Shown here one piece after another: positions 53,886-64,000 of a DNA stretch of 64,000 bases; position 1 is the first letter of the stretch; each line of letters begins with the position of its first letter. The notes below the pieces were generated by a model that saw only the letters and a program-made list of their open reading frames with translations, did not search any database and was not told where the DNA came from. The stretch covers positions 55,843,848 to 55,907,847 of the forward strand of contig OY720639.1 in the NCBI GenBank assembly GCA_963169105.1, in the 5' to 3' direction. Source of the stretch: Ceriagrion tenellum (Eukaryota > Arthropoda > Insecta > Odonata > Coenagrionidae). Position numbers and translations under genes: made by a program.

Positions 53886-55524
53886 TTACCATAAATGTTA
53901 AATAGTTACTGTAAAATAAAAGTTATATACAATTTTAACAAATAATTTCAGCATTGAACTATTACTGCGAATGCGTTTTAATCCAAAAACAATGGATCGT
54001 GCATTTGCTTCGGTATTTCTTTAAAAAATACTCAGGAAAGTGATGGTAAATATCCCATTCTTCAACAATTATCTGTTTGCGTTGACTAGGTAAGAGAAAC
54101 TTTTGATTTTATCGAATCCGAAAATTCTTGTGAAAGGTGCAATTTTCAGCGAAAATGAAATTTTCCTCCTTCCCAAATTTCAATGTCGATACACCTGTAG
54201 GTAAACATTGAAACCTGGGTCGTAAGTAAATTTTATTTCTGTTGATAATTGCATGATTAATTACTTCAGTATGTTAAATATCAGCTTAAATGTGGGAAAA
54301 ATGTCTAGATTTGTTTTGTTTCGCACTACTTAATTGCCGGCTTTGACCAGATGTTTGTTTCAAAAATCTCAATATTCCACTCGCTTCGCAGTCGTGGAAT
54401 TTACCGATTTTCCCACTCGGCGCAACTTAAGTTGTGACCGACCGTGACTCCAAATCACGATACTTAGTCGACATTTTATGCGGTGGCTGCACTCAGAGAA
54501 CGTCGTGGCACTTGCGAAGTTTTGCTCCCACATGTTTCTTTTTAACCCCATCCCTTTTCTCGACGATGTCTTTGAAGCGGGTCGGAGCTGCGTGAATCAC
54601 GTACCCACGGCAACGGATGAAGAAGAACTGTTGGGAACCGAGGCGACTGAGTTTCCAGCTTCCCTCCCTCCACGAGTGCTGCACGTGGCGCGAGGTCTTG
54701 TCACTTGTAGTAGCGAGGAAAGATTTTTCATTTTCATTCCTTTTTTTTCTTCAATTCCAAGGCGACGTGAATAACCCCTCGGTTGACAAACTCCCCACCA
54801 GGCTTGAGCAAACGTCACCCTCATTTCGCCTTTAAGTTAGGTCTGGGCGCCAGATGACTTTCTGCGAAAACAGCTGTTATCACTTAACCCGAGCTTCGTC
54901 GACGCCCTCAAAATATCTAAATTTTTGTGAAATCTCCGAAGAGTCCTGTGATTTTTCAAGAATCCGAAGGGAAAGTTGTGTTATGGTCTTCGGTGAGTGT
55001 TCGCTAACTCATTGATGTGGACATTGACCGGTCGTGCAGTGGTTTCAACCTGCTCATTGCTCATCTACGGTGGACGCGTTGCAGAGTATATCTTACACCT
55101 ATAAAATATGAATCCTGTTCATTTCAACGCTATTCACTTCCAAACCCTTTGACGTATTCTAATAAAGTTTGGCACGCATGTACCTTAGGACCTTGGAGGA
55201 TTAATAGCTTCTATAAGCAATGGCCAAGAGCCCCGGGAGCCCCTAAGTGGGCCCTAATAAATGAGAGCGATAGATAGCCTGCAGGAATCTACAGGAAAAA
55301 GTCGTGCTGCAGTCTTCACCGTATGGAGAGCTGGACGTTTCTCTTAATTTACGGCGCGACACGCCCGGCCTAGAACACATTCCTGTCGGATTAAGCAATG
55401 GTCGGAATGAGCAATATCCGCCCGCCCGATGCACTCATGAACATTTACACGCATAATTGATATGGGAAGCTGAAGAATTAAGGTTATTCCCCACGACTGT
55501 GTAAGGAATTGGCGAGGAGCAGGG
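53886..55524. other. unassigned 1.6-kb region
   Basis: A 98-codon plus-strand frame at 54478-54774 sits in somewhat GC-richer sequence, with overlapping minus-strand frames. None has a recognisable domain. The rest is non-coding by appearance. Confidence 0.4.
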
Positions 55525-56260
55525 TAGAATTGTTGGCTGCAATCAAAACCAATCTTAGGAATTAAAATTGGTCGTTCAATCCTGTGAATGGTTGACTGTC
55601 GCCCTCCATCCTTCCCTCTCTAAAACTATTTTGCTGACTTCCTAGTTGCTCATCTTATGTACTATCTCCTTAATTTTTCTAAATATTATGCCTTGTCTTC
55701 CTCGAGAGACTCTTCCCTCTATTTTTCCTTCAATTATGTTCTTCACCTACCCATTGCGCCTCAGGGTGTGTCCAATCCATCTTGTTCTCCTTTTCTGTAT
55801 CGTGTTCTATAGGGCCCTTTCCTTTTCTACTCTCCTACTCATCTGTATTTCTTATCGTTTTCCCCATTTCTTATTTTTTCCGTCCATTTCATCTTCAACA
55901 TCCTCCTCCAGCACCGGGTTTCTGAAGCTTCTAGTTTTTTTCTGGTCAGCTTTTCCATTGGTCCATGCTTCCGATCTGTGGAGTGCCGCGCTCCACACGA
56001 ATGTTCTCACGTGCTATTTCGTTTATAATCCTATCTTATTTGATCACAGGAGTTGTCTTTTTTACCCTGAATGCTTTCTTAGCGTGGGCTATTCTTTGTT
56101 TGATGTCCGTTGCTCATCTTCCGTCCCAAGTGATGATACTTCCGAGGTAGGTGAAGGATATCCCTGGCTCTAATTTCTCACCTCTTAGTATGACGTCTGC
56201 ATTCAATTGACTTGAATTACCTTCTGTAGTTCTTCTGCTCACAGATTTACAAGTCTAAGC
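55525..56260 (-). mobile_element. LINE-C 3' portion, inverted
   Basis: On the minus strand it contains the LGSIITWDG-like block near 56140, GCGCGGCACTCCACAGATCG and TGGACCAATGGAAAAGCTGA near 55970, and the block AGGAGGATGTTGAAGATGAA near 55900. The tail with TTCAATCCTGTGAATGG lies near 55580. It aligns in order with 57220-57885. The frame is broken repeatedly. Confidence 0.8.
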
Positions 56261-57219
56261 TCCTTTTTATTCCTGTTCTACCCAGTTCTATGCTCCTAAT
56301 TAGAGTTCAGTCTGGGGCTACCGACTCTCCCAACTTTCCAGGGCATGAATTCCAGCCTACGTGCACAGGCAGAAGCACTTACAGAATGCATGCGTGTGGA
56401 AGGCTATGATCCTAAGGGCACTTCGTATACTATGCACGCATGACCTGGACGCAGCGTAGCCTCCAATCCGATGAAGACTGGACGTGGCTGCGAAAATTAC
56501 TGAACTCCACCCGAATCTCCCGCTATTGTGACTTCACAATTAAACCCAATGCTTACCGGGGACTCGGAGGGGTATGTAAACAACATTCACGGTTTAAAAT
56601 AGCTATGTAACAGTATGAATCTTGAATTGTGGTCAGTGCATGATAGATTTACTACTTTAAGTTGACATTTTGTCTGTTTGAGGGTCCAATTTTACTGAGT
56701 TCAATGCTCTGATGATTCCAAAAAGTTTATCAAAATGTCGACATTGAGAAATATATACGTTGATGTCAATGTAATGTTATTGCTGCCCATGAAGCATCAC
56801 AAGTCGCGATTTATATCAAATTAAATTCACTCGGTGTGTTGGGTATGAGCAGAACACAGCAAAAAAATCACGTGAGATTTCGTTTAAATATGCAGCCATC
56901 TCCCCGGTCTTCTTCAGACGGAGGAAAATATTTTACGCCAGGAAAATATTTGATGTTAAGATTTAAGGCGCCCGGGGGATTGTATTTAGTGGGTGGGATG
57001 AAATTAGCTGAGGGGGGCTAAGTACATTATTTCCAAGTAGCTCGAGATAGCTTCTATTGATTAGAGGATTGTGAAGCTTACTAAGGTATTCTTGGAGTTT
57101 TTATCCACAAATCCGCTGGCCAGGAATTGACGGCGAATTAGGAATCGGCACTGTGAGCGTTTTAAGTTGGCTTTGTAAAGTCACTACATCGGCCCCATAA
57201 TCATTTTAAAATTAAATGA
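56261..57219. other. no recognisable feature
   Basis: About 1 kb with nothing recognised. Confidence 0.4.
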
Positions 57220-57885
57220 TAAAAATAGGGAATCAATCGCCTTTTCTTAATGTAGAAGTTACCCTGAGAGGAGAAAAATTAGAGCAATTGGAATCCTTCA
57301 CCTTTCTCGGAAATACCATCACGTGGGACGGAAGAATTACAACAGACATCAAGCGGAGAAGAGCCCAAGCTAAGAAGGCGTTAATGGGGAGAAGAAAACT
57401 GCTGTGCTTGAAGAAGATAGGACTATGAACCAGGAAACAGTATGTGAAAACATTCGTGTGGAGCGTGGCACTCAATGAACCGGAAGCGTGGACCATTGGA
57501 GAAGCTGACTAGAACAGACTAGAAGCTTTCGAAACCTGGTGTTGGGGGAGGATGCTAAAGATAAAATGGACGGAAAAAATAGAAAATGAAATGTAGAGAA
57601 GAGTAGAAGAGGAAAGGACGAAGGAAATCCATGTTGAACACTATGAAGAAAATAAGAACTTGATGGATTGGACACACCCTGAGACATAATGGGTTTCTGA
57701 AGAACATAATTGAAGGCAAAATAGAGGGTAAAGTCCCCCAGAGGAAGACCCAGGAATAAGTTCATGGCCCAAATAAAGAGGAAAGTGCATAGGAAGAGAA
57801 ACGAGGAGGTAAGGGAACTAGCATTAGATAGGGTAGGGTGGAGGGCTGCAGTCAGCCAATCTTAGGATTAAACGACCAATGATGA
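57220..57885 (+). mobile_element. LINE-C 3' portion
   Basis: The frame at 57246-57428 reads LNVEVTLRGEKLEQLESFTF, LGNTITWDGRITTDIKRRRA and QAKKALMGRRKLLCLKK. It then continues across shifts through GCGTGGCACTCAATGAACCG, TGTTGGGGGAGGATGCTAAA and CCCAGAGGAAGACCCAGGAA to GGGCTGCAGTCAGCCAATC. It is the clearest LINE-C copy for defining the family end. Confidence 0.85.
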
Positions 57886-58566
57886 TCGTCTTTTCGAATC
57901 CTTATTCTCGTTTCTCAATTTATCTTTCCTTCAGTCTCCAACCCCGTAAGAACTCTCCATGCCATCTTATTATTTTTTTCATCTCCGTCAGCCTTTTGGT
58001 AAAGCACTTCCCCTTGTCCTCTCCGCCCAACCAACCACCTGCTTATCTCTTTCACGCAAAGCAACTCTTACGCCAGCCAGCCTACAATTCCACCCTCCGC
58101 CCTCATGCACGCAGCATCCAATCTCTGGCCTCGTATTCTCACGCCGTGAGATTCGTGACTCCACGCGTTCCCCTTTATCAGCGCCGTCTGCATCGGTCAT
58201 TGTTATCATTCATCGTCATTACCACTCGTTTTTTTTACATTCTCATCTCGACGGCCTCCGAGAGTCACGTTGGCTCATTATTTTTTTCCTCTCCGTCTGG
58301 AATCCCGCGCCACTTGTTATAATCATCCCCTTTCTTCTTTTTATTTTCATCTTCTCGTCTTTCCTTCTTCCGCTCCCGAGAATCCTTTTCCGCAAAGATG
58401 GAAATCCTCCGTTTCCAGCGTCATACATGACTTATCCGCGTCGCCGTGAGAGCGACGAACGGCTGCGAAACACCCGTCCACTTCTTTTCCCAGCTTTGAA
58501 AATTTCACTACACGAGGAGGAAAGGGATATCTTTTTCATTTTTCCATCGCTGCCTCCTTTATTTTT
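57886..58566 (+). other. pyrimidine-rich region with long overlapping open frames
   Basis: Two plus-strand frames (147 codons at 57879-58322; 207 codons at 57959-58582) overlap in different frames across C/T-rich sequence. The products are rich in P, S, L, F and R with no recognised domain. The openness is probably due to the skewed composition. A real exon cannot be excluded. Confidence 0.35.
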
Positions 58567-59475
58567 AGTATTCTACCGGTGAAGGTAGGTTTTGATGAAA
58601 GTCAGAGAATCTCCTCCCGGTTCTCCCCTCTTCTTAGGTGCCAAAATACCTATAATATTTCGATGTTAAAGGTTACTCTGACTTTCACTGAAAAGGCACA
58701 ATTCTTTTACTATCTTCAAGTAAAGTATTGAGGTGCATTTTAAATATATAAATGAAATTAGTCTAAATGCTGAGAAAACATAAGGTTTGATCACTGTTAT
58801 ATTTATGACATCATCCGTGAGTTTAAACTGTTTCATAATAAAATATGCCTCCTGGGGTGTACCTCGAATATCATGGAAAACGACCTCACGCGTTTTTTTT
58901 TTAATATTTCCCACAGCAGGCAATGAGTGGGTAATATTATGGCGTCATTAGAAAGACGAAATCTTTTCATTTGCATCGAAAAATAATTAATTGAATTTGA
59001 TACGCCGTATAATCGCGGTATTTGCCCATCATCATCATGGAGCTAGGAGTGTTTATTGGGCCATGAGTGCAAATGCGCACGCTCCTGCCTCATCACTTGT
59101 TTTTTTTTTGCGAAGTAAATATTTCGGACCTGAAATTTCTCTCGCCATTGACCTTGGCAAAGAGATTTTTCGCCTGGAATCCCAGCAATGGAATAAACGT
59201 TTGCGTAATTTATGGCCGAGTGTGTCCCAACTCCACGTGCTTGATAAATTTGGGCGTGAGCTCAGGGCGCCGAAAAAAGAGCAATGGAAAAGAGGCTAAG
59301 TTCGTGCTATATGAGGCAAAATATTTCCTCCGTACTTTTTTTCATGGGTACAGAGCGGTCGTTTTACTGCTGTCAATTCTTGCAGTTAATTCTTCCCTTT
59401 TTTATGACAGCAGTCAATTCTCTTGTGTTATCTTCCTTAATTCATTTCTATTTTTCAATGCTATACCTTGCTTTA

Positions 59476-59686
59476 GGTGTTTTGAGCGAAATAGCTCCCT
59501 AGTCATGTTGGAGATCTTATTCGAATTATACGTTTTAATTTCAGCAGCTTTGGGAATCGTGGATTAAATATTTCATTGCTACCGTTGCAATATAATACTT
59601 TTATACGCTTGAAATTTTTAGTAATTGAAGGAATATCTTCACAGGACTTTAACTTGACTCTTGTTTTCACGCGGTACGTTTAAAGC
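59476..59686 (-). mobile_element. MITE family R1, copy 5 (truncated)
   Basis: GGTGTTTTGAGCGAAATAGC follows TTTA. The sequence then matches the left part of the copy at 13941 (GACTCTTGTTTTCACGCGGT compares with ACTTATTTTTTCACGCGGA). The match is cut off at 59686, exactly where the GTGTCCCAA element begins. Confidence 0.7.
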
Positions 59687-59687
59687 T

Positions 59688-59915
59688 GTGTCCCAACTCG
59701 TTAGGCATAAGGGTGCATGCGATAAGGTGCCCAAATATCTGGCTCCCTTGGACGAAGTGAGCTTGAGTTTGGACCACGGTCATGGAGAAGTAACCCAACC
59801 TTCTCTATGACCATGGGTATGGGACACCCTCAAGGTCGATTTATTCGATATGTTGAACCATCGATATCTCGACTCGAGAGGCGAAGAATCGAGATATCGA
59901 ACGACCTTGGGACAC
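59688..59915. mobile_element. palindrome-rich MITE-like unit
   Basis: GTGTCCCAA at 59688-59696 is inverted at 59907-59915. Inside, CCACGGTCATGGAGAAG is inverted at 59800-59816, and CATCGATATCTCGA pairs with TCGAGATATCGA. GGGACACCCT occurs both internally (59821) and at the end. ATCGAACGACCTTGG is shared with the 12.6-kb repeat, hinting at common ancestry. Confidence 0.6.
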
Positions 59916-60732
59916 CCTTCGCAAGTAACGCCATCTACTGAGCTCGGAAGAAATAAAAAACAAAGGAATTATGAAAGGAATCCGAAGTAAATAAACATGA
60001 TATCCGTGATACATATTATCGCGGATAGTAGAAATATTCTCGATGGTCGGCGTTTATGATGATATTTATTATACTATTGGCGCCTTCAGCTATTTTTGGC
60101 TGCATTTAGGGAATAATCTTGGGAATAATTTTCCTAGTTTTGAGAATCTTAAGTTATCATTGGTAGGGATACTGCTAGTGTAGGTTTGCTGGGTGATAAA
60201 TTCGTATTTTTTAACTAAATGTATAGGTTTTGTCAATTGCTTGGGAAAAAATACCTTTTAAAACGAGAAGTTATTTCGGTCGTGAAATGGTTATAATTAA
60301 AAATCCTAGAAGATATTGTTAAAGGCAGATTGGTAGGCATGTCAAGCATCAAATACCACCATTACCATTAAACATTTTCAGCAGTAACTACTTTAAGTTT
60401 ATTAGTTTTGGGGAATTCATAGTTGTTAACCATTAAATTCTGAATTGTGTTTTTTATATTTTACTACTGACTTCTCAGTGGTAAGCTAAATTTTGTTATT
60501 TTTATATCCTAGGCTGATAGGACACAGAAAGTGTTGAAAACCAGGGTTTCTCTGACTTTCAACAAACCTTCTTTTCACCGGTAGAATACTTTAAAAAAAC
60601 TTTATTTGTCTAACACTTTAGCACTTTGTGATTATGAGGGAAATATCAACAGAAACAGAGGAAGGCGTTGTTTAAGGTAATTCAGATTAAGACCAAAATC
60701 AATTCAAGATTCAGCATATGCAAACGTAAAAC

Positions 60733-61245
60733 TTACCGTGTATTTCGCGGACGCCATAAGCGTATTCGGTCGCTGCAATCACTCCTGAATGTTTTCTCGT
60801 CAGAAAATATGGTGAGGTCCCAGAAAGCTTGAGGCAAATTCATATAAGCTTTAGCAAAATGTAATCTTGCAATTTTATGGTCTTCAGTCAACTTTGGTTT
60901 ACGTGTAGGTTCACGGTGCCCGAGTCCTGCTTCGTGGGGGCATCGCCTGACAGTTGAATAACTGCATTAAAGGCCCAAATTAACACGAGTGCCTTCTGCT
61001 CCTTTAATCGACAGCAGGTTATCCAGGGTGAACTGAGGAATTTCATCAACTGCAGATGACGTACATCGAGGCCTACTCTTCAGTACGTCGTCTCCGCCTT
61101 CAGAGCGTTGCGCCCACCTCCGTAGGGTGTTTTGATGAACACCCATTCCTCTGGCAGTCTTGAAGATTTGCATCCCGGCGGCCACCTTTCCAACAATCTT
61201 GCCTCTGCGAGTGACAGAGAGCTCGGCAGAAGGATCACGTTCCAT
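60733..61245 (-). pseudogene. Tc1-like transposase fragment
   Basis: From ATG at 61245 the frame reads a helix-turn-helix region (RGKIVGKVAAGMQIFKTARG, then MGVHQNTLRRWAQRSEGGD) followed by SRPRC, the DNA-binding domain of Tc1/mariner-like transposases. A stop at 60967 is followed, one frame over, by STVRRCPHEAGLGHREPTRK, PKLTEDHKIARLHFAKAY and FWDLTIFSDEKTFRSD, then RLWRPRNTR and a stop at 60733. SDEKTF holds the first catalytic aspartate. The second and third DDE residues are absent. The final codons overlap GTAAGT, a consensus splice donor. Confidence 0.85.
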
Positions 61246-61249
61246 TGCG

Positions 61250-62435
61250 ACTGGCTTTGCGTTCTTCGAACATATTCAGGAGTATTCTATGGTTTACCAA
61301 TATCCTATTTAATGGTACGGACTCGACGCAAGACTGTCAAATAACTCTCAGTATTCCTTATTTTGGAAATAATATCTATATACAACCGATTATACCAGGA
61401 GAAATCTACTTCATTTTTGGAGATATGGAATATGAAGAGAATATGATGGTAACATTCTCTGAAAAATGGAATATCACAAAGATACCAAGGAACTTGTATT
61501 ATTTATGGATTATCAATTTAACGCATTTATTTGTGTATTAAACATACGGTAGAAACTTGATAGTTACAGTATTATGACAGCGTAAATTATTTCGCCGTCA
61601 TATTTTTCAAATCATTTTTACATCACTGATAACGACCACTCATATCCGAAGAAATGAAGAAAGTATGAACCTTTGAAGCTAATCTGGTGGTCTGTCTATT
61701 GAATAAATAGTGTCAACGACAGGAAAGAAGTAAGAATTAACAATTTCCTTTTGAAATTCTCTTTTCCTTTCCCCACCCAGAAATGCATACCTCGCAGAAA
61801 TTAACCGAGAAGGGGTTAACAGAGAAAGGTGACTCCGGTTTTTGAAAAACTATGCGACATCCAATGATATTTTAAAATTATATATGCAGAACACAATAAT
61901 CGTCAGAAGACTACGGTAAATAAATAACTGGATACTGTCTTCGGCCCGAGCCATATGATCTACTTTCCCTCGTACACCGACGTGCTGAGAAATTCTCTTT
62001 CTATAGCATCAATACTGTTTTTCACAGCATATTATTTCTTTGAAAACTAGGAGTTTGAATAAGAGGCCTATCTAAGGAATTTCGATTATATGAATCACTC
62101 GCGGATCACCAAAAATATCGTACCTAGAATGCGACTTGATATTTAGGTGGTAAAAAGAGAGATTGGTTTCGAGCATAGGAATCTTACCTCTCGCGAGATT
62201 TTGCCATACTCAATGCTAGACCAAAAATATTCAGCTAGTTAGACGTTTAAGTATTTATTCACTGTGAATATATTGGCTTAAGGAGAAATAAGGATTCAAG
62301 GAGTCATCTTTCGTATTAGGTTGTCCTGCATCATAATTGAATTCCTGTAATATAATAAACAGTACCGGGTGCGTTGATGTCAAGAGACTGTACTCGAGGT
62401 TCATTGTCGCAGTCATATTGAAATTACTTGAGTGC
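61250..62435. other. no recognisable feature (1.2 kb)
   Basis: A 98-codon frame at 61245-61541 has no known domain. Confidence 0.4.
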
Positions 62436-62525
62436 AAAAAAAGACATCGACTGAGCATCGAACCCGGGAATGTTTCCACTTCGCCTTGCGAGGCAGTCTT
62501 AACCACGCGGCTGCCGCGCCGCAAT
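62436..62525 (-). mobile_element. tRNA-like sequence, probably SINE head
   Basis: On the minus strand GCAGCCGCGTGGTTAAGAC supplies an A-box-like region and CCCGGGTTCGATGCTC a near-consensus B box about 50 bases later. The acceptor ends do not pair well, so I do not call a tRNA gene. A T-run follows at about 62436-62443. Confidence 0.6.
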
Positions 62526-62749
62526 TACAGAGTGGGTCACTCGTGAGCACGAATGCGAATTTCGAGAGCGAAAATCACACAAGTCGGAGGCTTCCATCGT
62601 CGCGTCGCAACCGAATGAGCGCGAATAACCTTCGGTGAATTCCGATGGGGCTTTCCTCTCTCGTGTTTTACTCCCCGTCCCCGTCGATCCTTCCGTCGAT
62701 AACTCATCCCCCGCCGTCGCGACAGACTTTTGGAAACGATAGTACACCC

Positions 62750-62930
62750 GACAGTAATCTCGTTTCCTTTTGAGCGCTGTCTACTCTGACAGTATTCAAC
62801 CGGCCGCTGATACGGCGGTGAAATACGTAGAAATTGCCACGAGAAAAAAATCGGCCTGGACCGGGAATCGAACCACGGACCTTTTGCTTGTTGGGACAAT
62901 GCGCTAACCACTACATTACCGCGAACTAGT
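62750..62930 (-). mobile_element. tRNA-derived SINE, family 2, copy 1
   Basis: The minus strand reads GCGGTAATGTAGTGGTTAGC (A box) and CCGTGGTTCGATTCCCGGTC (B box), then CAGGCCGATTTTTTTCTCGT and a body toward 62750. The same junction (CAGGCTGATTCCTTTCTCGT) occurs in the facing copy at 62957. The anticodon arm is distorted, which excludes a functional tRNA. Confidence 0.72.
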
Positions 62931-62956
62931 TAACCATGTAATCGCCATTATTGCCA

Positions 62957-63200
62957 CGGAACCTCGGTGGCGTAGTGGTCTGAGCATTTTCCCTGCAATT
63001 CAAAGGTGCATGGCTCTGTTCCCAGTCCAGGCTGATTCCTTTCTCGTGAATATTTCTACGACCGTCTACTATTTCTTACTTTATGCTCTGCCTTTCAGAA
63101 AGTCCTTGACTCACAAGATAATTCTGCAGTATCTTTGCTACTGCAATTCTTCCATAAAGAATCTAATCCCATCGGGCTGTACATAGCAAAAAGCTGTGGA
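62957..63200 (+). mobile_element. tRNA-derived SINE, family 2, copy 2
   Basis: CGGTGGCGTAGTGGTCTGAG forms the A box. The B box is degenerate (GGCTCTGTTCCCA). The shared post-tRNA segment GTCCAGGCTGATTCCTTTCT leads into the body. The copy is head-to-head with the one at 62750-62930, about 27 bases apart. Confidence 0.68.
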
Positions 63201-64000
63201 CAGGCGCGCTACAACTGCATCTACTTACATTATATCACTTGTATAGAGAAGTGGCAATATCGGTAATAATTTTCTTTGATTGTAAAGTGTAAAGCAGCTA
63301 AATTATTAAATATTAATTATACTTTTTATTAATGGATTACGATTTCTGTGTCTTCTATTACCCAGCTCAAATCAAACCCAGAAGATATCGAATTTTCCCC
63401 TGGGTGTTGGTGGACTAGAGTTTGGGAGCTCCTGGATCAATATATGCTACTCGTTGAAATATTATGTGTACATGAGCTATTAATATGTACCTTACTCCTG
63501 CTGTTTCGTTTGTCTTTCTGAGCGGTCTGATATTCCGTCGATTCTTTCAAGTCGTCTCGCTCGTAACTGTCGAGGATCTACGCCGAGAAAATTTTACCTT
63601 TAAAGGAAAAATGAAGGTGGCGAAATTCAAAATAGAACAAAAGACGACTGAATTTTGTTGGGAGTGCGCTTTCTTTGCGGGACTAAACACCTTTTTAGAA
63701 TTCATTCAGGAATGCCGAGCCCCGTCCACAGCACGAGAATATTTTTCCAGTTTACCTACGTCGTCTGCGGGGGTAATGTTTTCCCAGAGGTATGCATTCA
63801 GCACGCACGTGTGATCCCATTGTCCTTTTAAACAGAACGCGGGTCGAGTGCTTGAAAGTATTTCGAATTAAAGGAGGGAGATTTAAAAAAAAAAAGTTTA
63901 TTATTCTAGGCCGAAGCAGCTTTGAAGGCTGCATGAGCGACGAGATGTGTTTGTTCAGTCGTTGGTGTAAGTCCTCGTCCTTTGTCATCGCTGCTGACAT
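63201..64000. other. no recognisable feature; end of window
   Basis: Frames at 63485-63814 (plus) and 63752-64000 (minus, running off the window) have no recognised domain. An A-run lies at 63886-63897. Confidence 0.4.

Larger units (their letters stand above)
58567..60590. repeat. inverted pair of ~43-bp repeats 2 kb apart
   Basis: AGTATTCTACCGGTGAAGGT at 58567 with GAAAGTCAGAGAA following is inverted at 60548-60590 (TTCTCTGACTTTC ... CCGGTAGAATACT). A further CTCTGACTTTCACTGA copy lies at 58677. It may be a 2-kb TIR element or two separate foldbacks. No target duplication is evident. Confidence 0.55.

Noticed and set aside
57959..58582. 207-codon open frame as a possible gene
   Set aside because: It overlaps another long frame in a pyrimidine-rich stretch and has no domain; the openness is explained by composition.
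62847..62920. possible functional tRNA gene on the minus strand
   Set aside because: B box is good, but acceptor and anticodon stems do not pair and the post-tRNA body is shared with another copy, so it is a SINE.

Overview
This looks like a piece of an animal nuclear genome, most likely an arthropod and plausibly an insect. The window is AT-rich with short CpG-rich islands, has no operon structure, and is packed with decayed LINE, SINE, MITE, Tc1/mariner, pogo and Helitron-like remnants. There is one canonical tRNA-Glu gene with internal A and B boxes and a downstream T-run. I could not recognise any host protein-coding exon. Most open frames are fortuitous or belong to repeats. The organism is an inference from repeat style only.

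Layout. 1-7.6 kb: LINE 3' ends, a mariner-type MITE at 1199-1465, a tRNA-derived SINE at 3962-4155, a foldback near 5 kb, and hammerhead-ribozyme-like motifs at 3.2, 5.97 and 6.45 kb. 7.76-12.12 kb (minus strand): the one nearly complete transposon, a two-ORF LINE of the CR1/L2/Daphne/Crack type. Its ORF1 has a PHD finger and its ORF2 an APE endonuclease and reverse transcriptase. It is inserted inside an older palindromic tandem repeat that continues to 12.7 kb. 13.6-20.4 kb: a TTAA-flanked MITE, RTE-like LINE tails, a foldback with hammerhead-like cores on both strands, a 22-bp minisatellite in two orientations, and one LINE nested in another. 22.7-34 kb: more copies of the same MITE, a SINE, several LINE tails and other foldbacks. 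35.4-40.5 kb: a minisatellite, tRNA-Glu(CTC), and a ~156-bp satellite split by a Helitron-like insertion. 41-58 kb: pogo-like and LINE remnants, a ~1.0-kb TIR element and simple minisatellites. 58.5-64 kb: an inverted repeat pair, a Tc1-like transposase fragment and a head-to-head SINE pair.

Working parts. The only machinery that could still act together is the 7.8-12.1 kb LINE. Its ORF2 is open and has most catalytic residues in place. Its ORF1 carries a single in-frame UAA. ORF1 ends in UGA followed by CUAG, with ORF2 in the same frame directly after, which is a recognised stop-codon-readthrough context. The MITEs and SINEs are non-autonomous and would depend on enzymes encoded elsewhere. 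Names such as LINE-A, -B, -C and R1, R2 are labels used only in this annotation.
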